Shown here: piece after piece, positions 7,778-15,425 of the stretch
How positions within the stretch are numbered: the stretch's first letter is position 1
Layout of the letters: each line of letters starts with the position of its first letter
Source: an uncultured Clostridia bacterium
Lineage (GTDB): Bacteria; Bacillota; Clostridia; Saccharofermentanales; Saccharofermentanaceae
Assembly (NCBI GenBank): GCA_947303185.1
Contig: CAMYXF010000003.1
Location: 62,001-126,000 of the forward strand
Length of the DNA stretch: 64,000 nt
Reading direction: 5' to 3'
Position numbers and translations under genes: made by a program
Notes under the pieces: generated by a model
What the model saw: the letters and a program-made list of their open reading frames with translations, nothing else
Databases searched by the model: none
What the model was told of the DNA's origin: nothing

Positions 7778-8464
7778 ATGAATAAATTAAAGAGCATCTT
7801 CAAGAAAGACCATATGGTCAAACGCATACTTATGAGCATATTCGGCGTGCTCATCTGCGGCATCGCCGTAGGCTTTTTCAAGCGCGCGATGTTCGGAGTC
7901 GATCCGTTCCAGTCACTGATGGCAGGCCTCGACTGCGTCATCCCGATAAGCTTCGGCACCCTCTATGTCATTGTAAACGTGATAATGCTCCTGTTCAGTC
8001 TCATCTTCGACAGGCACTATATCGGCCTTGCGACCTTTATCAATCTGTTTCTGATCGGTTACATAGCCGAGTTCTCTTTAAAGACTCTCGAAAACTTCTT
8101 CCCCGACTTAGGCCTTATCGGCAGAGCTGTCTGCCTCATCATCGGCATCCTCATAATCTGCGTAGCCTCATCTTTTTACATGACCGCAGACATCGGCGTA
8201 TCAACATACGATGCAGTCGCCCTCATAATCTCCAACACCTGGAAAAAGGGCAAATTCAAGTATATAAGAATAATAACCGACGTCGTCTGCGTTATCCTGG
8301 GAGTCGGACTCTACTTCCTCTCCGGCGCCACCATTGACGGTATCGGCGCAGTCATCGGACCAGGCACGATAATCACGGCATTCTTCATGGGACCGCTCGT
8401 AGATTTCTTTGCAAACAAACTCGCAAAGCCGTTCTTGTACGGAAAAACAAAGAAAGCGAAATAA
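7778..8464 (+). CDS. YczE/YitT-like integral membrane protein
   Basis: The 228-residue protein has five to six membrane helices and the family-typical segments GFFKRAMFGVDPFQSL near the N-terminus and ADIGVSTYDAVALII in the middle, as in COG2364 (YczE) membrane proteins. These are uncharacterised permease-like proteins. I chose ATG 7778 because the Lys-rich N-terminus then precedes helix one; no strong ribosome site is visible for this or for an upstream TTG, which is odd in a window where sites are usually clear. The gene converges on the SDR gene with a one-base gap. Confidence 0.8.
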   Translation: MNKLKSIFKKDHMVKRILMSIFGVLICGIAVGFFKRAMFGVDPFQSLMAGLDCVIPISFGTLYVIVNVIMLLFSLIFDRHYIGLATFINLFLIGYIAEFSLKTLENFFPDLGLIGRAVCLIIGILIICVASSFYMTADIGVSTYDAVALIISNTWKKGKFKYIRIITDVVCVILGVGLYFLSGATIDGIGAVIGPGTIITAFFMGPLVDFFANKLAKPFLYGKTKKAK

Positions 8465-8465
8465 G

Positions 8466-9173
8466 TCAGCCTTCAAACGTCCATCCGTGTTCGCCGTGGT
8501 AGATCATCTGCCTGGTCATGCCGCCGTCTATACAGATATTCTCACCGGTAATGAATCCGGCTTTATCAGAACACAGATACATGACCATTGAAGCAATGTC
8601 TTCCGGCTTACCGACACGCCCAACCAACTGCTGTGTAGCATCAGGACCCACGATATCAGAACCAGTAGTATCGATCCATCCTGGCGAAATGCTGTTCACC
8701 CTGGCTTTCCCTGCCAGACTCACAGCCATTGCATGAGTAAGCGCTGCAATGCCTCCCTTTGCCGCTGTATAGCTCTCAGTCTGCGGCTGACTCATACGGT
8801 CACGCGAAGACGAGATATTCACCACAGATGCTCCGGGAGCGAAATAAGGCATCAGGAGCTTTGTCAGATAGAAAGGCGCCGTTACACCTACCGAAAGAGC
8901 ATACTGGAACTCTTCGTAGCTGCACTCAGATATGCCCCTCATAATGGGCAGCGCATTATTAACCAGATAATCCACGTGCCCTGATTGAGACACAACGAAG
9001 TCAGCAAACTTCTCAAGAGTCGATTTATCAGACACGTCTCCCACAAACCAGTCACCCGGCTGTTTGTCGATCACATAAACAACGACATCCTGTGCCCGAA
9101 AAGCATCAACGATCGCTTTCCCGATTCCCTGTGCGCCGCCTGTGATAACTGCTACTTTTTGAGTGGTTGACAT
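8466..9173 (-). CDS. Short-chain dehydrogenase/reductase (SDR)
   Basis: The 235-residue protein is a classical SDR: cofactor motif TGGAQGIG near residue 12, NNA at about 80, catalytic Ser in NISSS and YTAAK (YxxxK) at about 135-140, and the usual C-terminal CIDGG. It should carry out an NAD(P)-dependent oxidation or reduction; the residue after strand 2 is Asp (VYVIDKQ), which favours NAD. The substrate is unknown. ATG 9173 gives the standard SDR N-terminus; an ATG at 9206 would add eleven residues and has no better site. No operon partner is adjacent on the same strand. Confidence 0.88.
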   Translation of the reverse strand: MSTTQKVAVITGGAQGIGKAIVDAFRAQDVVVYVIDKQPGDWFVGDVSDKSTLEKFADFVVSQSGHVDYLVNNALPIMRGISECSYEEFQYALSVGVTAPFYLTKLLMPYFAPGASVVNISSSRDRMSQPQTESYTAAKGGIAALTHAMAVSLAGKARVNSISPGWIDTTGSDIVGPDATQQLVGRVGKPEDIASMVMYLCSDKAGFITGENICIDGGMTRQMIYHGEHGWTFEG

Positions 9174-9334
9174 AGTGATGTAGTACCTTTCGTAAGAAAT
9201 GATCATTAATTACTCTTAACCAAGAAATCGCTCTTTTCCCTATAATAGTTTGTAAGCATTTTTGTATTTAATCAAAGAAGAGCATTAAATCTTTGCTGTA
9301 CAGTATACGAAAATAGTTAAACCGGCGCTGATAA

Positions 9335-10069
9335 TTATCCTACAGAATTCATGTGTGTGGCGTCAAAACAATCATTCATATTTTCGCTCAAGAATAAATT
9401 GAAATTAGTATGTCTCTTTAGAGATCTGGAACCAATTTGTATCCATTCCCATGATTCCAAATACGTTCCTTCAGCTGCAACACCAGCAGAAAGAACCGAT
9501 TCAAAAATAATACGAGGATTTCTTTCGCATTCACACAAAAACCAGTATTGACTTGCGTTTTTCTTTTTAGGTTGCATATTACTATTATTAAATAGAGTAT
9601 GATCCATATTACATGAAACATAGTAAACACAATATTGAATGTTGCAAATCTCTTTTGTAACGCTTAGTTTCTTTAACTCTGATGATTTGCGCTTATTTCT
9701 GTTTCTCGCGCCACTCACATCAAGTGTCAATAAGGCATCCTTGTCATAATAAAAATCATAGATTTCACTCTTGATAACGTTCGAGCTAGGAATAAAGGCA
9801 CCATCCATATCTACGATCTGAATAACTCTTTGGATATCACTATGTTTTACGCCAATACTGTTTTTTATCCAACTAGTGATTTGTTTGCCCACTTCATGAA
9901 TAATGTTATGCTCATCGTTTCCTGTTCTAGAAGTGATATCTCCTTTGGTTACTATAAATTCAATACGGTAATTATCTCTTAATGCATCAAAAAACGGTGT
10001 CTTCAATATAGAATAGACTTCTTTACGATCATTTTCGCCTTCTACAATAAGGTTCATATGAGATATCAA
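9335..10069 (-). CDS. TOPRIM-like nuclease-fold protein (DUF4435/RloB-like)
   Basis: The 244-residue product opens with LIVEGENDR, the acidic first motif of TOPRIM folds, and later has IVDMDG, resembling the DxD motif. This arrangement occurs in DUF4435, RloB and OLD-type proteins, several of which work in phage defence. The gene is visibly richer in A+T than its neighbours and uses AT-ending codons, suggesting horizontal transfer. The start may be TTG 10069, which has AAAGG six bases upstream, or ATG 10057, which has no site. No ATPase partner is adjacent, so a complete OLD/Gabija-type system is not present. The family call is tentative. Confidence 0.5.
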   Translation of the reverse strand: MISHMNLIVEGENDRKEVYSILKTPFFDALRDNYRIEFIVTKGDITSRTGNDEHNIIHEVGKQITSWIKNSIGVKHSDIQRVIQIVDMDGAFIPSSNVIKSEIYDFYYDKDALLTLDVSGARNRNKRKSSELKKLSVTKEICNIQYCVYYVSCNMDHTLFNNSNMQPKKKNASQYWFLCECERNPRIIFESVLSAGVAAEGTYLESWEWIQIGSRSLKRHTNFNLFLSENMNDCFDATHMNSVG

Positions 10070-10081
10070 GGGAAACCTTTA

Positions 10082-10273
10082 TTAAATAGCTTTCTTTAAC
10101 CACTCCGGCATATCAGGATCATCCAACTTCCACGCCTTCATCCGCTTTTCGCGTTCCTGCCAGCTGCTCTCCTGACCATCGAACACCTTGTGACGGTTGC
10201 AGCTGTACTTTACGACCTCATCACCTTCCAAGCGATATTCATTATGGTAGTAATTCTGATCTCCATAGTATAA
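10082..10273 (-). pseudogene. C-terminal remnant of a protein-coding gene
   Basis: On the minus strand a 63-codon open frame from just after a TAA at 10274-10276 to the TAA at 10082-10084 reads as convincing protein (ending DDPDMPEWLKKAI), with codon use like the chromosome. It has no ATG near its beginning and no ribosome site. It is interrupted at its 5' side by the sequence that also forms the promoter of the cyclase gene. It is best read as the tail of a gene whose front was lost, probably when the neighbouring A+T-rich gene arrived. The parent family is not recognised. Confidence 0.5.
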
Positions 10274-10274
10274 T
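10269..10274 (+). promoter_or_regulatory. Possible -10 (TATAAT) for the adenylate cyclase gene
   Basis: A perfect TATAAT lies 45 bases upstream of the cyclase ATG. The matching -35 region is poor. Confidence 0.4.
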
Positions 10275-10319
10275 TATTTAATTAGACTACCACTTGTTAC
10301 AGTAAAAGGCTCACTAACC

Positions 10320-11729
10320 ATGCTCGATTTTATGCGGATGTATCAGACGGATTTCATGCTCTTTTTGGAGGGCGTGTGTCTGGTGCTCGCTTTCCTGATG
10401 GCGTTTAACACGACTCTGACGCCCAAGAGAAGAGCAGCGGTCATACTTCTTGAGATCACTGCGGCAGTCTATCTTGTCGCGGCAAGATACTACTATGTCT
10501 ATAAGGATGTTTCCGATACGGCATACTGGCCTTTGGTACGTATTGGCAAGTTCATGGATTACTTCCTGGCTTTGGCAACGCTGTGGAGTTTTGATCTGTA
10601 CCTCAAGGACCTGTTCGTTCACGAGGCAGGACTTAAGAAGCCGCCCGTGATGCTTTATATAAGTGATGCCTTCACTTATGCCGGCGCGGTAATGCTGATA
10701 ATATCCAGGTTCACGAACCTCTATTACTATTGGGATTCAAACAACGTCTATACGCACTCGAAGCTGTTCTTCCTGCATTATTTCTTTGCAGTACCGCCGC
10801 TTTTCATCTGCCTGTTCTGCGTGATTAAGTATGGTAAACATCTTACAAAGGGAATGCGTATACCTTTGATCCTGTTCATTGTCATACCGGTATTTATGTC
10901 CGTATTGCAGCTGACCACCAAGGGAATTGCTTTCGCTGCCCTTTCGACGGCCGGAATGGACATCGTACTTTATCTGTTTACGGTCATTGACATGAACAAG
11001 AAGGTCGAGCGTGCCCACAGGCTTGAGATCGAGATGATGGCCAGGTACCAGAAAGAACTTGAAGATACCGTTGCGTTAAGGACGTCAGAACTTAAAGATG
11101 CTAATGAGAAGGTTGAGCACCTGCTCCTGAACATCCTTCCTGAGAACATCGCCAAAGAACTGACCGAGCATCCGGATAAGACGATCTCCAACCGTTATCC
11201 GAGCGCGACGGTTCTGTTTACCGATATCGAAGGATTCACGAAGATAAGCGATTCCATGAGTGCGGAAGACATTGTCCGTCTGCTCAACAAGATGATGACC
11301 ATGTTCGATGACCGCGCTAAGAGCGAAGGAATAGAGAAGATTAAAACAATCGGTGATGCTTACATGGCAGTAACAGGTCTTACCGAAGATCCGGATAATG
11401 ACGGTGCGGTCAGGATGACAAATTACGCAAGAGGCCTTATCGAAGATATCGATAACTTCAATAAGACAGCTCCGGTCAAATTCAGGATCCGTATAGGAAT
11501 CAATACGGGCGAGATCGTCGCAGGCGTAATCGGCAAGACCAAGTTCATTTACGATGTCTGGGGTGATACCGTAAATGTCGCAAGCCGTATGGAGAGCTCC
11601 GGAGCACCGATGAGAATACATGTATCCGAGAGCACATATGAAAGAATCAAGGATTCATTCGATAACTTAGAAGAAGCTAGAATGGATATCAAGGGCAAGG
11701 GCAGCATGCTGACCTACTTCATGGACTGA
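10320..11729 (+). CDS. Membrane-bound class III adenylate cyclase
   Basis: The 469-residue protein has about six N-terminal membrane helices (residues 10-225), a coiled coil (about 230-270) and a class III nucleotide cyclase domain. Visible catalytic elements are FTDIEGFT (metal Asp, about 301), KTIGDAYM (second metal Asp, about 345) and YDVWGDTVNVASRMES, which carries the Asp that reads adenine plus the Asn and Arg that stabilise the transition state. Lys in EKIKTIGD also favours ATP over GTP. It should convert ATP to cAMP in response to a membrane signal. cAMP synthesis of this type is uncommon in Clostridia. It converges on the next gene with no gap. Confidence 0.9.
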   Translation: MLDFMRMYQTDFMLFLEGVCLVLAFLMAFNTTLTPKRRAAVILLEITAAVYLVAARYYYVYKDVSDTAYWPLVRIGKFMDYFLALATLWSFDLYLKDLFVHEAGLKKPPVMLYISDAFTYAGAVMLIISRFTNLYYYWDSNNVYTHSKLFFLHYFFAVPPLFICLFCVIKYGKHLTKGMRIPLILFIVIPVFMSVLQLTTKGIAFAALSTAGMDIVLYLFTVIDMNKKVERAHRLEIEMMARYQKELEDTVALRTSELKDANEKVEHLLLNILPENIAKELTEHPDKTISNRYPSATVLFTDIEGFTKISDSMSAEDIVRLLNKMMTMFDDRAKSEGIEKIKTIGDAYMAVTGLTEDPDNDGAVRMTNYARGLIEDIDNFNKTAPVKFRIRIGINTGEIVAGVIGKTKFIYDVWGDTVNVASRMESSGAPMRIHVSESTYERIKDSFDNLEEARMDIKGKGSMLTYFMD

Positions 11730-12911
11730 TCACCAGATCATTTCCCATTCAAGCTCAAAGTCCAGTTCAGCCTCACCGAATGTCAGTCTGTAGATGCCGT
11801 CATGTTCCATATAAAAATCCATGACAAGTATCTCGACATACAGGCTTTGTCCGGGTTCTATCTCAATCGTCTCATTCTCATATAGCGTAAACTGCGGATC
11901 AGGTGTGCGCTGCCAGGGTTGGTTGGGATCGGTGCTTCCCAAAATCCATATCCTAGCCGCGGGCATGTCTTTTACTTTCGTACCAGCGTAGGTTGATTCA
12001 CGGAAGCTTCTGCTAAGATCAATCAGATCATCACCATTTATGCGCTGAAGATAACGTGTTCCTCCGATAGTCTTAGTCTCGTTGCTTGTGTTATTTACTA
12101 AGATACTTAATTCGTGGTTATAACTGTTTACCTGATATGTGACACCGTCGTATTCATATACCTGCTGTTCTTCTCCGAATATCAGGTCCAGTGTCCAGGA
12201 TATATCTATACCCTCATAGGCAGACGAATTGTACTGTTCATAAATCTCAGTTGATACTTCAGACCATGTCTTCTCGGATGCATCGTAATACATCGTATGG
12301 CTGTCGTGGTTTTCTTCGGAGAGGCTTATCTCAAGATCGTCGGCATAAATATTCACATTAAAGCCTTCATGCTCACCCTTTACATAGAAGCCGGTAATCT
12401 TTACTTCACGCGAAGGATCGATCAGGTCGGATTCTTCATATTGGCATGATGCATCCAATACGTACTTGCCCTGATCTTCAAACACATTAAACTCCGGCTC
12501 TACTGCACTTAAGTTATTAAAGCTGAACCATATATACTCTATCCCTTTGTTTCCTTTTCTAAGAAAACTGTCTGACTTATCACAGATGTTCTTGTCGAAT
12601 ACTGCGACCATTCTATTTTCGAACAGGACGATCTTTTCAAGCCCAAACATATTTCTGTGAGAACAGTTAATTATCTTTTGTGCCCGGTCTTCGTTATCTA
12701 CTGTATACTCAGACGTATTCTCTTCGGGTTCGTCTTCAAATCCGAATGTGTAGACTTGAGTTGTGGTCGCAGAAGTCGTTACATCTGAAGCTGTTGTATC
12801 AGATGTTCCGTCCGTTTTGTTGCAGGCTGTTACTGTGAGCAGCATCAGGCCTGCCAATAACGCTGCCGAATGCTTTTTGAAATTATCTGAATCAAGAGTC
12901 ATCATCCCCAT
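11730..12911 (-). CDS. Lipoprotein, last gene of the ClpX-like ATPase operon
   Basis: The 393-residue product has a signal sequence ending in LTVTAC followed by a Thr/Ser-rich linker (TSDTTASDVTTSATTTQ) and an acidic extracellular domain with a beta-rich look and few Cys. No enzyme motif is evident. Start ATG 12911 is preceded by AAGGAG at seven bases; an in-frame TTG six bases earlier is unlikely. It starts 12 bases after the stop of the small membrane protein and is therefore the last of five same-strand genes led by the AAA+ ATPase. Its stop codon abuts the cyclase stop. Confidence 0.75.
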   Translation of the reverse strand: MGMMTLDSDNFKKHSAALLAGLMLLTVTACNKTDGTSDTTASDVTTSATTTQVYTFGFEDEPEENTSEYTVDNEDRAQKIINCSHRNMFGLEKIVLFENRMVAVFDKNICDKSDSFLRKGNKGIEYIWFSFNNLSAVEPEFNVFEDQGKYVLDASCQYEESDLIDPSREVKITGFYVKGEHEGFNVNIYADDLEISLSEENHDSHTMYYDASEKTWSEVSTEIYEQYNSSAYEGIDISWTLDLIFGEEQQVYEYDGVTYQVNSYNHELSILVNNTSNETKTIGGTRYLQRINGDDLIDLSRSFRESTYAGTKVKDMPAARIWILGSTDPNQPWQRTPDPQFTLYENETIEIEPGQSLYVEILVMDFYMEHDGIYRLTFGEAELDFELEWEMIW

Positions 12912-12922
12912 ATACAAACTCC

Positions 12923-13216
12923 TTATTCAATATCTTGTTTTTTCTCTTTATCCTTTTTCTTATTTTGCCAAATGTTTACCGGTACCATCCATATGCCGGG
13001 GTCCAGAAGTGCAAGAAATGCAAGCCACTTGATGGGAGATAAGATGAATCCCAGAAAGACGAATATTGCTCCTACAAGCGGGACCCCGGATACATGAGTG
13101 TTATGTTTTTTGCTGGTGATCAGGGCACCGTATGTCATGAACATGAAGAATCCGCCTATCAGGGCCAGGATTATCGCTACAGTCCATTTTGTCGAATCAG
13201 GAAGATTGCTCCACAT
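12923..13216 (-). CDS. Small membrane protein
   Basis: The 97-residue product has two or three hydrophobic segments (about 12-33, 45-60, 62-80) and a strongly basic tail (NKKKDKEKKQDIE). The ribosome site is AGGGAACCGT before ATG 13216. It is the fourth gene in the five-gene operon, between the T2SSE-N-like protein and the lipoprotein. No family is recognised; the layout suggests a membrane partner for its neighbours, which is inference. Confidence 0.65.
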   Translation of the reverse strand: MWSNLPDSTKWTVAIILALIGGFFMFMTYGALITSKKHNTHVSGVPLVGAIFVFLGFILSPIKWLAFLALLDPGIWMVPVNIWQNKKKDKEKKQDIE

Positions 13217-13243
13217 ATACGGTTCCCTATTAAGTATTTATCG

Positions 13244-13681
13244 TCAGTTAAATTGCTTTTTTATTTGAGCTTTGATCTCATCTTTCACAGCGAGCTTAAT
13301 ATCGATGTTCTGTCCGAAGACTGCCCTTAGCACTTCATCTTTGGAATTCAGGACATTGTCTGTTACGACGATGGTCTCACCAAACATTTTTCCTATGGGC
13401 AGACAGCAGTACATGAGACAGGTCGCTTTGTCTGCTTTCATTGCCACTAAAGGATCGACTTCATATGTAAACAGGTCGATAAAACCGATACCAACAACTC
13501 TCGATGTGATCAATTTGGCAGATACGCGGGAAAGCACTTCTTTGCTGACAAGCGCATCTTCCAGGGTAATGTTATTGCCTTCATCTGTCAGGACCATGCA
13601 TTCATCGATCTGCTCCTGTGTTGCACTGCCGTCAGCAAGTATCTGTTCTGCATATTTCTTATTAAATTCTTCAAAATTCAT
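13244..13681 (-). CDS. Stand-alone type II secretion ATPase N-terminal (MshEN-like) domain
   Basis: The 145-residue protein matches the pattern of the N-terminal domain of GspE/PilB ATPases: a first helical part (ATQEQIDECMVLTDEG...LEDALVSKEVLS) and a second part in which FIDLFTYEVDPLVAMKADK, CCLPIGK, TIVVTDNVLNSK and DEVLRAVFGQNIDIKLAV correspond to the usual order of elements. In some bacteria this fold binds c-di-GMP, but the RLG signature of binding versions is absent here. There is no ATPase domain on the same chain. GGAGG precedes ATG 13681. It lies in the operon of the ClpX-like ATPase, so it may be an adaptor or sensor; that is inference. Confidence 0.6.
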   Translation of the reverse strand: MNFEEFNKKYAEQILADGSATQEQIDECMVLTDEGNNITLEDALVSKEVLSRVSAKLITSRVVGIGFIDLFTYEVDPLVAMKADKATCLMYCCLPIGKMFGETIVVTDNVLNSKDEVLRAVFGQNIDIKLAVKDEIKAQIKKQFN

Positions 13682-13759
13682 ATGTGGCCTCCAATAAGGA
13701 ATAGTTCTGATTTGTTTGTGTTAATTGTAAACCATTTCGTTTTTTGGTTGAATAACCGC

Positions 13760-14137
13760 TTATTTTTTCATGCTACTCTTCAGTTTGTTTATCTCATGCT
13801 GTTTTATAACAAGCAGATTCATTGCATTCCTAAGAAGATGAAGAGGTGTCATATACGGGCGCAGATCTTTTCCCTCAGGGTTTAAGATCATGTCATACTG
13901 CCAGAGATCGGATACGATGTTCACCGCATCGGCTATCATGTATGCCTCAGCCAACGGTTTGCCTTCGAATTCACCCGCATTGTATTTTGGGACGAATGTC
14001 CTGCACGGTACTTCGATCGCCATGCTCTCCAGAGCCTGTTTAAGCGTTCCCGCTTCCTCGTTGCCGGTAAGTCCACCGGTATCAAAAGTTAAAACGAGAT
14101 TGAAATCATCGTCAAAATACCAAACTGTTTTAATCAT
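13760..14137 (-). CDS. Unknown soluble protein in the ClpX-like ATPase operon
   Basis: The 125-residue product begins MIKTVWYFDDDFNLVL and has a mixed alpha/beta N-terminal half and a helical C-terminal half (LLRNAMNLLVIKQHEINKLK). No signal peptide, membrane helix or known motif is seen. The ribosome site GGGAGG is strong. It starts 15 bases after the ATPase stop, so it is translated from the same message, and the short spacing suggests that the two work together, perhaps as substrate or adaptor. That role is a guess from position only. Confidence 0.6.
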   Translation of the reverse strand: MIKTVWYFDDDFNLVLTFDTGGLTGNEEAGTLKQALESMAIEVPCRTFVPKYNAGEFEGKPLAEAYMIADAVNIVSDLWQYDMILNPEGKDLRPYMTPLHLLRNAMNLLVIKQHEINKLKSSMKK

Positions 14138-14152
14138 AAAGCGCCTCCCTTC

Positions 14153-15115
14153 TTAAATTGTTATTGTTTTGTTTTGGCAGTCTTCAAACAGTGCATCGTT
14201 TATTCTGGATTGAAGTTCAGAGTAGATGCCTCTGACGCCGAATCTGGTAACCATGCCAACAAGTTCTTTGCGCTTTTCTTCCGAGAGTTCAATATTTATG
14301 CTGTACATTTTCTCCAGGCGGTTTATCGGACTGTATCTTTCGTCCATCAGCAATGCTTCTGCCTTTGCTTCATCCATCGGTTCGACTTCGACTATTCCAC
14401 CGTTGATACGGCCTAAGAATTCATTGCTGAGCATAGCGGATTTATAAAGTTCATCACGGGTGATCGGACCATTGCGGTTTTGCTTAGCTGTATCGGCGGT
14501 GAAACCGAACTGGCTCTTGCGTTCAAGCTCAAGCTTTGCGAATGTCCCCATGAATACGAAGTTGACTCTTGATGTGTCGACCAGCTTTCTGTTTCTCTCA
14601 TCAGGTCCTATGTAGAGCTTTCCGCCTTCGGTCATCTTTAGGAGTTCGTTCATTATCATCTCCCCTAAACCATCTTCTTTTTGGATGGCCTTATCTATCT
14701 CATCGATGAAAATCCACGGCGGCGGAGCACTGTCTGACAGATCAGCCTTCAAAAGACAATCCGAGATGGTTGCGTTGCCCTTGTATGAGATGGGAGTTAC
14801 TGATGTTGCATCAAAGATAACGGTGTTGCTGTAGATCTCTTTGAGTACTCTTGCAAGTTCCGTTTTGCCGCATCCTGAAGGGCCTATTACAAGAAAGTTG
14901 GTCTTGGTTCCCAGATTCTTAGATGACCACACAGCCGTTGCAATAGCCTTCTTGTACTCGTGACATCCGAAGAGCTTTTCGTCTAAACAGTTGTAGATTG
15001 CCTTGGGTGTTATAAAGCGTCTGTCGGTCCCTCTTCCCATTTCAGCATTGCGGATGATCAGATCAGGATTCAGCGCCATGTCGTACCACCAGGAATGTGT
15101 ATTATTGCTTGACAT
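14153..15115 (-). CDS. ClpX-like AAA+ ATPase lacking the zinc-binding domain
   Basis: The 320-residue protein aligns by eye with the AAA+ module of ClpX: Walker A GPSGCGKTE (about 77), DATSVTPISYKG where ClpX has its pore loop (GYVG becomes SYKG), Walker B WIFIDEIDK (about 137), EFLGRI (arginine finger region) and sensor 2 in GVRGIYSEL. The N-terminal C4 zinc domain that docks ClpX adaptors is replaced by about 40 other residues. At the ClpP-docking loop position there is SQFGF rather than IGF. It may unfold or remodel proteins without ClpP, or with altered docking. It leads five genes behind a leader that contains a terminator. Confidence 0.8.
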   Translation of the reverse strand: MSSNNTHSWWYDMALNPDLIIRNAEMGRGTDRRFITPKAIYNCLDEKLFGCHEYKKAIATAVWSSKNLGTKTNFLVIGPSGCGKTELARVLKEIYSNTVIFDATSVTPISYKGNATISDCLLKADLSDSAPPPWIFIDEIDKAIQKEDGLGEMIMNELLKMTEGGKLYIGPDERNRKLVDTSRVNFVFMGTFAKLELERKSQFGFTADTAKQNRNGPITRDELYKSAMLSNEFLGRINGGIVEVEPMDEAKAEALLMDERYSPINRLEKMYSINIELSEEKRKELVGMVTRFGVRGIYSELQSRINDALFEDCQNKTITI

Positions 15116-15327
15116 TTTCGATACCTCCTAAGGTTTAAAATTGGAGAATCAAAAAAGCGGCACACAGACAAATACACTTATGTGCAATGTCTGTTCGCCG
15201 CTGCAATAATTGCTTTTAAAAGAACGTCAGTCCTTCTCACCCTGAGCTGTTACGTGAGGCGTCAGGTACGGAAAAATAAAAAATTAATCGTAAAGATAGT
15301 CTCACCGCGAAGCTGCTATTTGATTGT
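15116..15327 (-). promoter_or_regulatory. Long structured leader with attenuator upstream of the ClpX-like operon
   Basis: This 310-base gene-free stretch holds a likely transcription start near 15327 and then about 200 bases of leader ending in an intrinsic terminator only 35 bases before the ribosome site. Two alternative pairings are visible on the minus strand: CCTGA with TCAGG, and CTCAC with GTGAG, which overlap and cannot form together. GGTGAGA occurs twice. No peptide reading frame with a ribosome site stands out. I could not match it to a riboswitch class that I know. Confidence 0.5.
15151..15202 (-). terminator. Intrinsic terminator (attenuator) before the ClpX-like gene
   Basis: On the minus strand AGCGGC plus ACAGACA pairs with TGTCTGT plus GCCGCT across a 2x2 internal loop (15156-15170 with 15188-15202), and is followed by six T. 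The loop holds a further CAC/GTG hairpin. It lies between the promoter and the ATPase start codon. Confidence 0.8.
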
Positions 15328-15333
15328 AAGGTC

Positions 15334-15354
15334 ATAGTAGCACTTAAAAAGTGC
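15334..15354 (-). promoter_or_regulatory. Promoter with palindromic operator for the ClpX-like operon
   Basis: The minus strand reads TGCTACTAT (extended -10, RC of 15334-15342), immediately preceded by the palindrome GCACTTTTTAAGTGC (15340-15354), which would fill the spacer between -35 and -10. A repressor site at this place is plausible. Confidence 0.4.
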
Positions 15355-15425
15355 CTTTCATAGAGGCTTTCTGTTAACTGTTCGTGAACGTTTGATGGGC
15401 CATAAGAAAGAGAAAAATAGATTTA

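Noticed and set aside
9335..10069. Complete OLD, Gabija or similar defence system
   Set aside because: Only a TOPRIM-like protein is present; no ATPase, helicase or toxin partner is adjacent.
14153..15115. True clpX gene
   Set aside because: No C4 zinc domain, changed pore and ClpP loops, and no clpP or trigger factor gene nearby.
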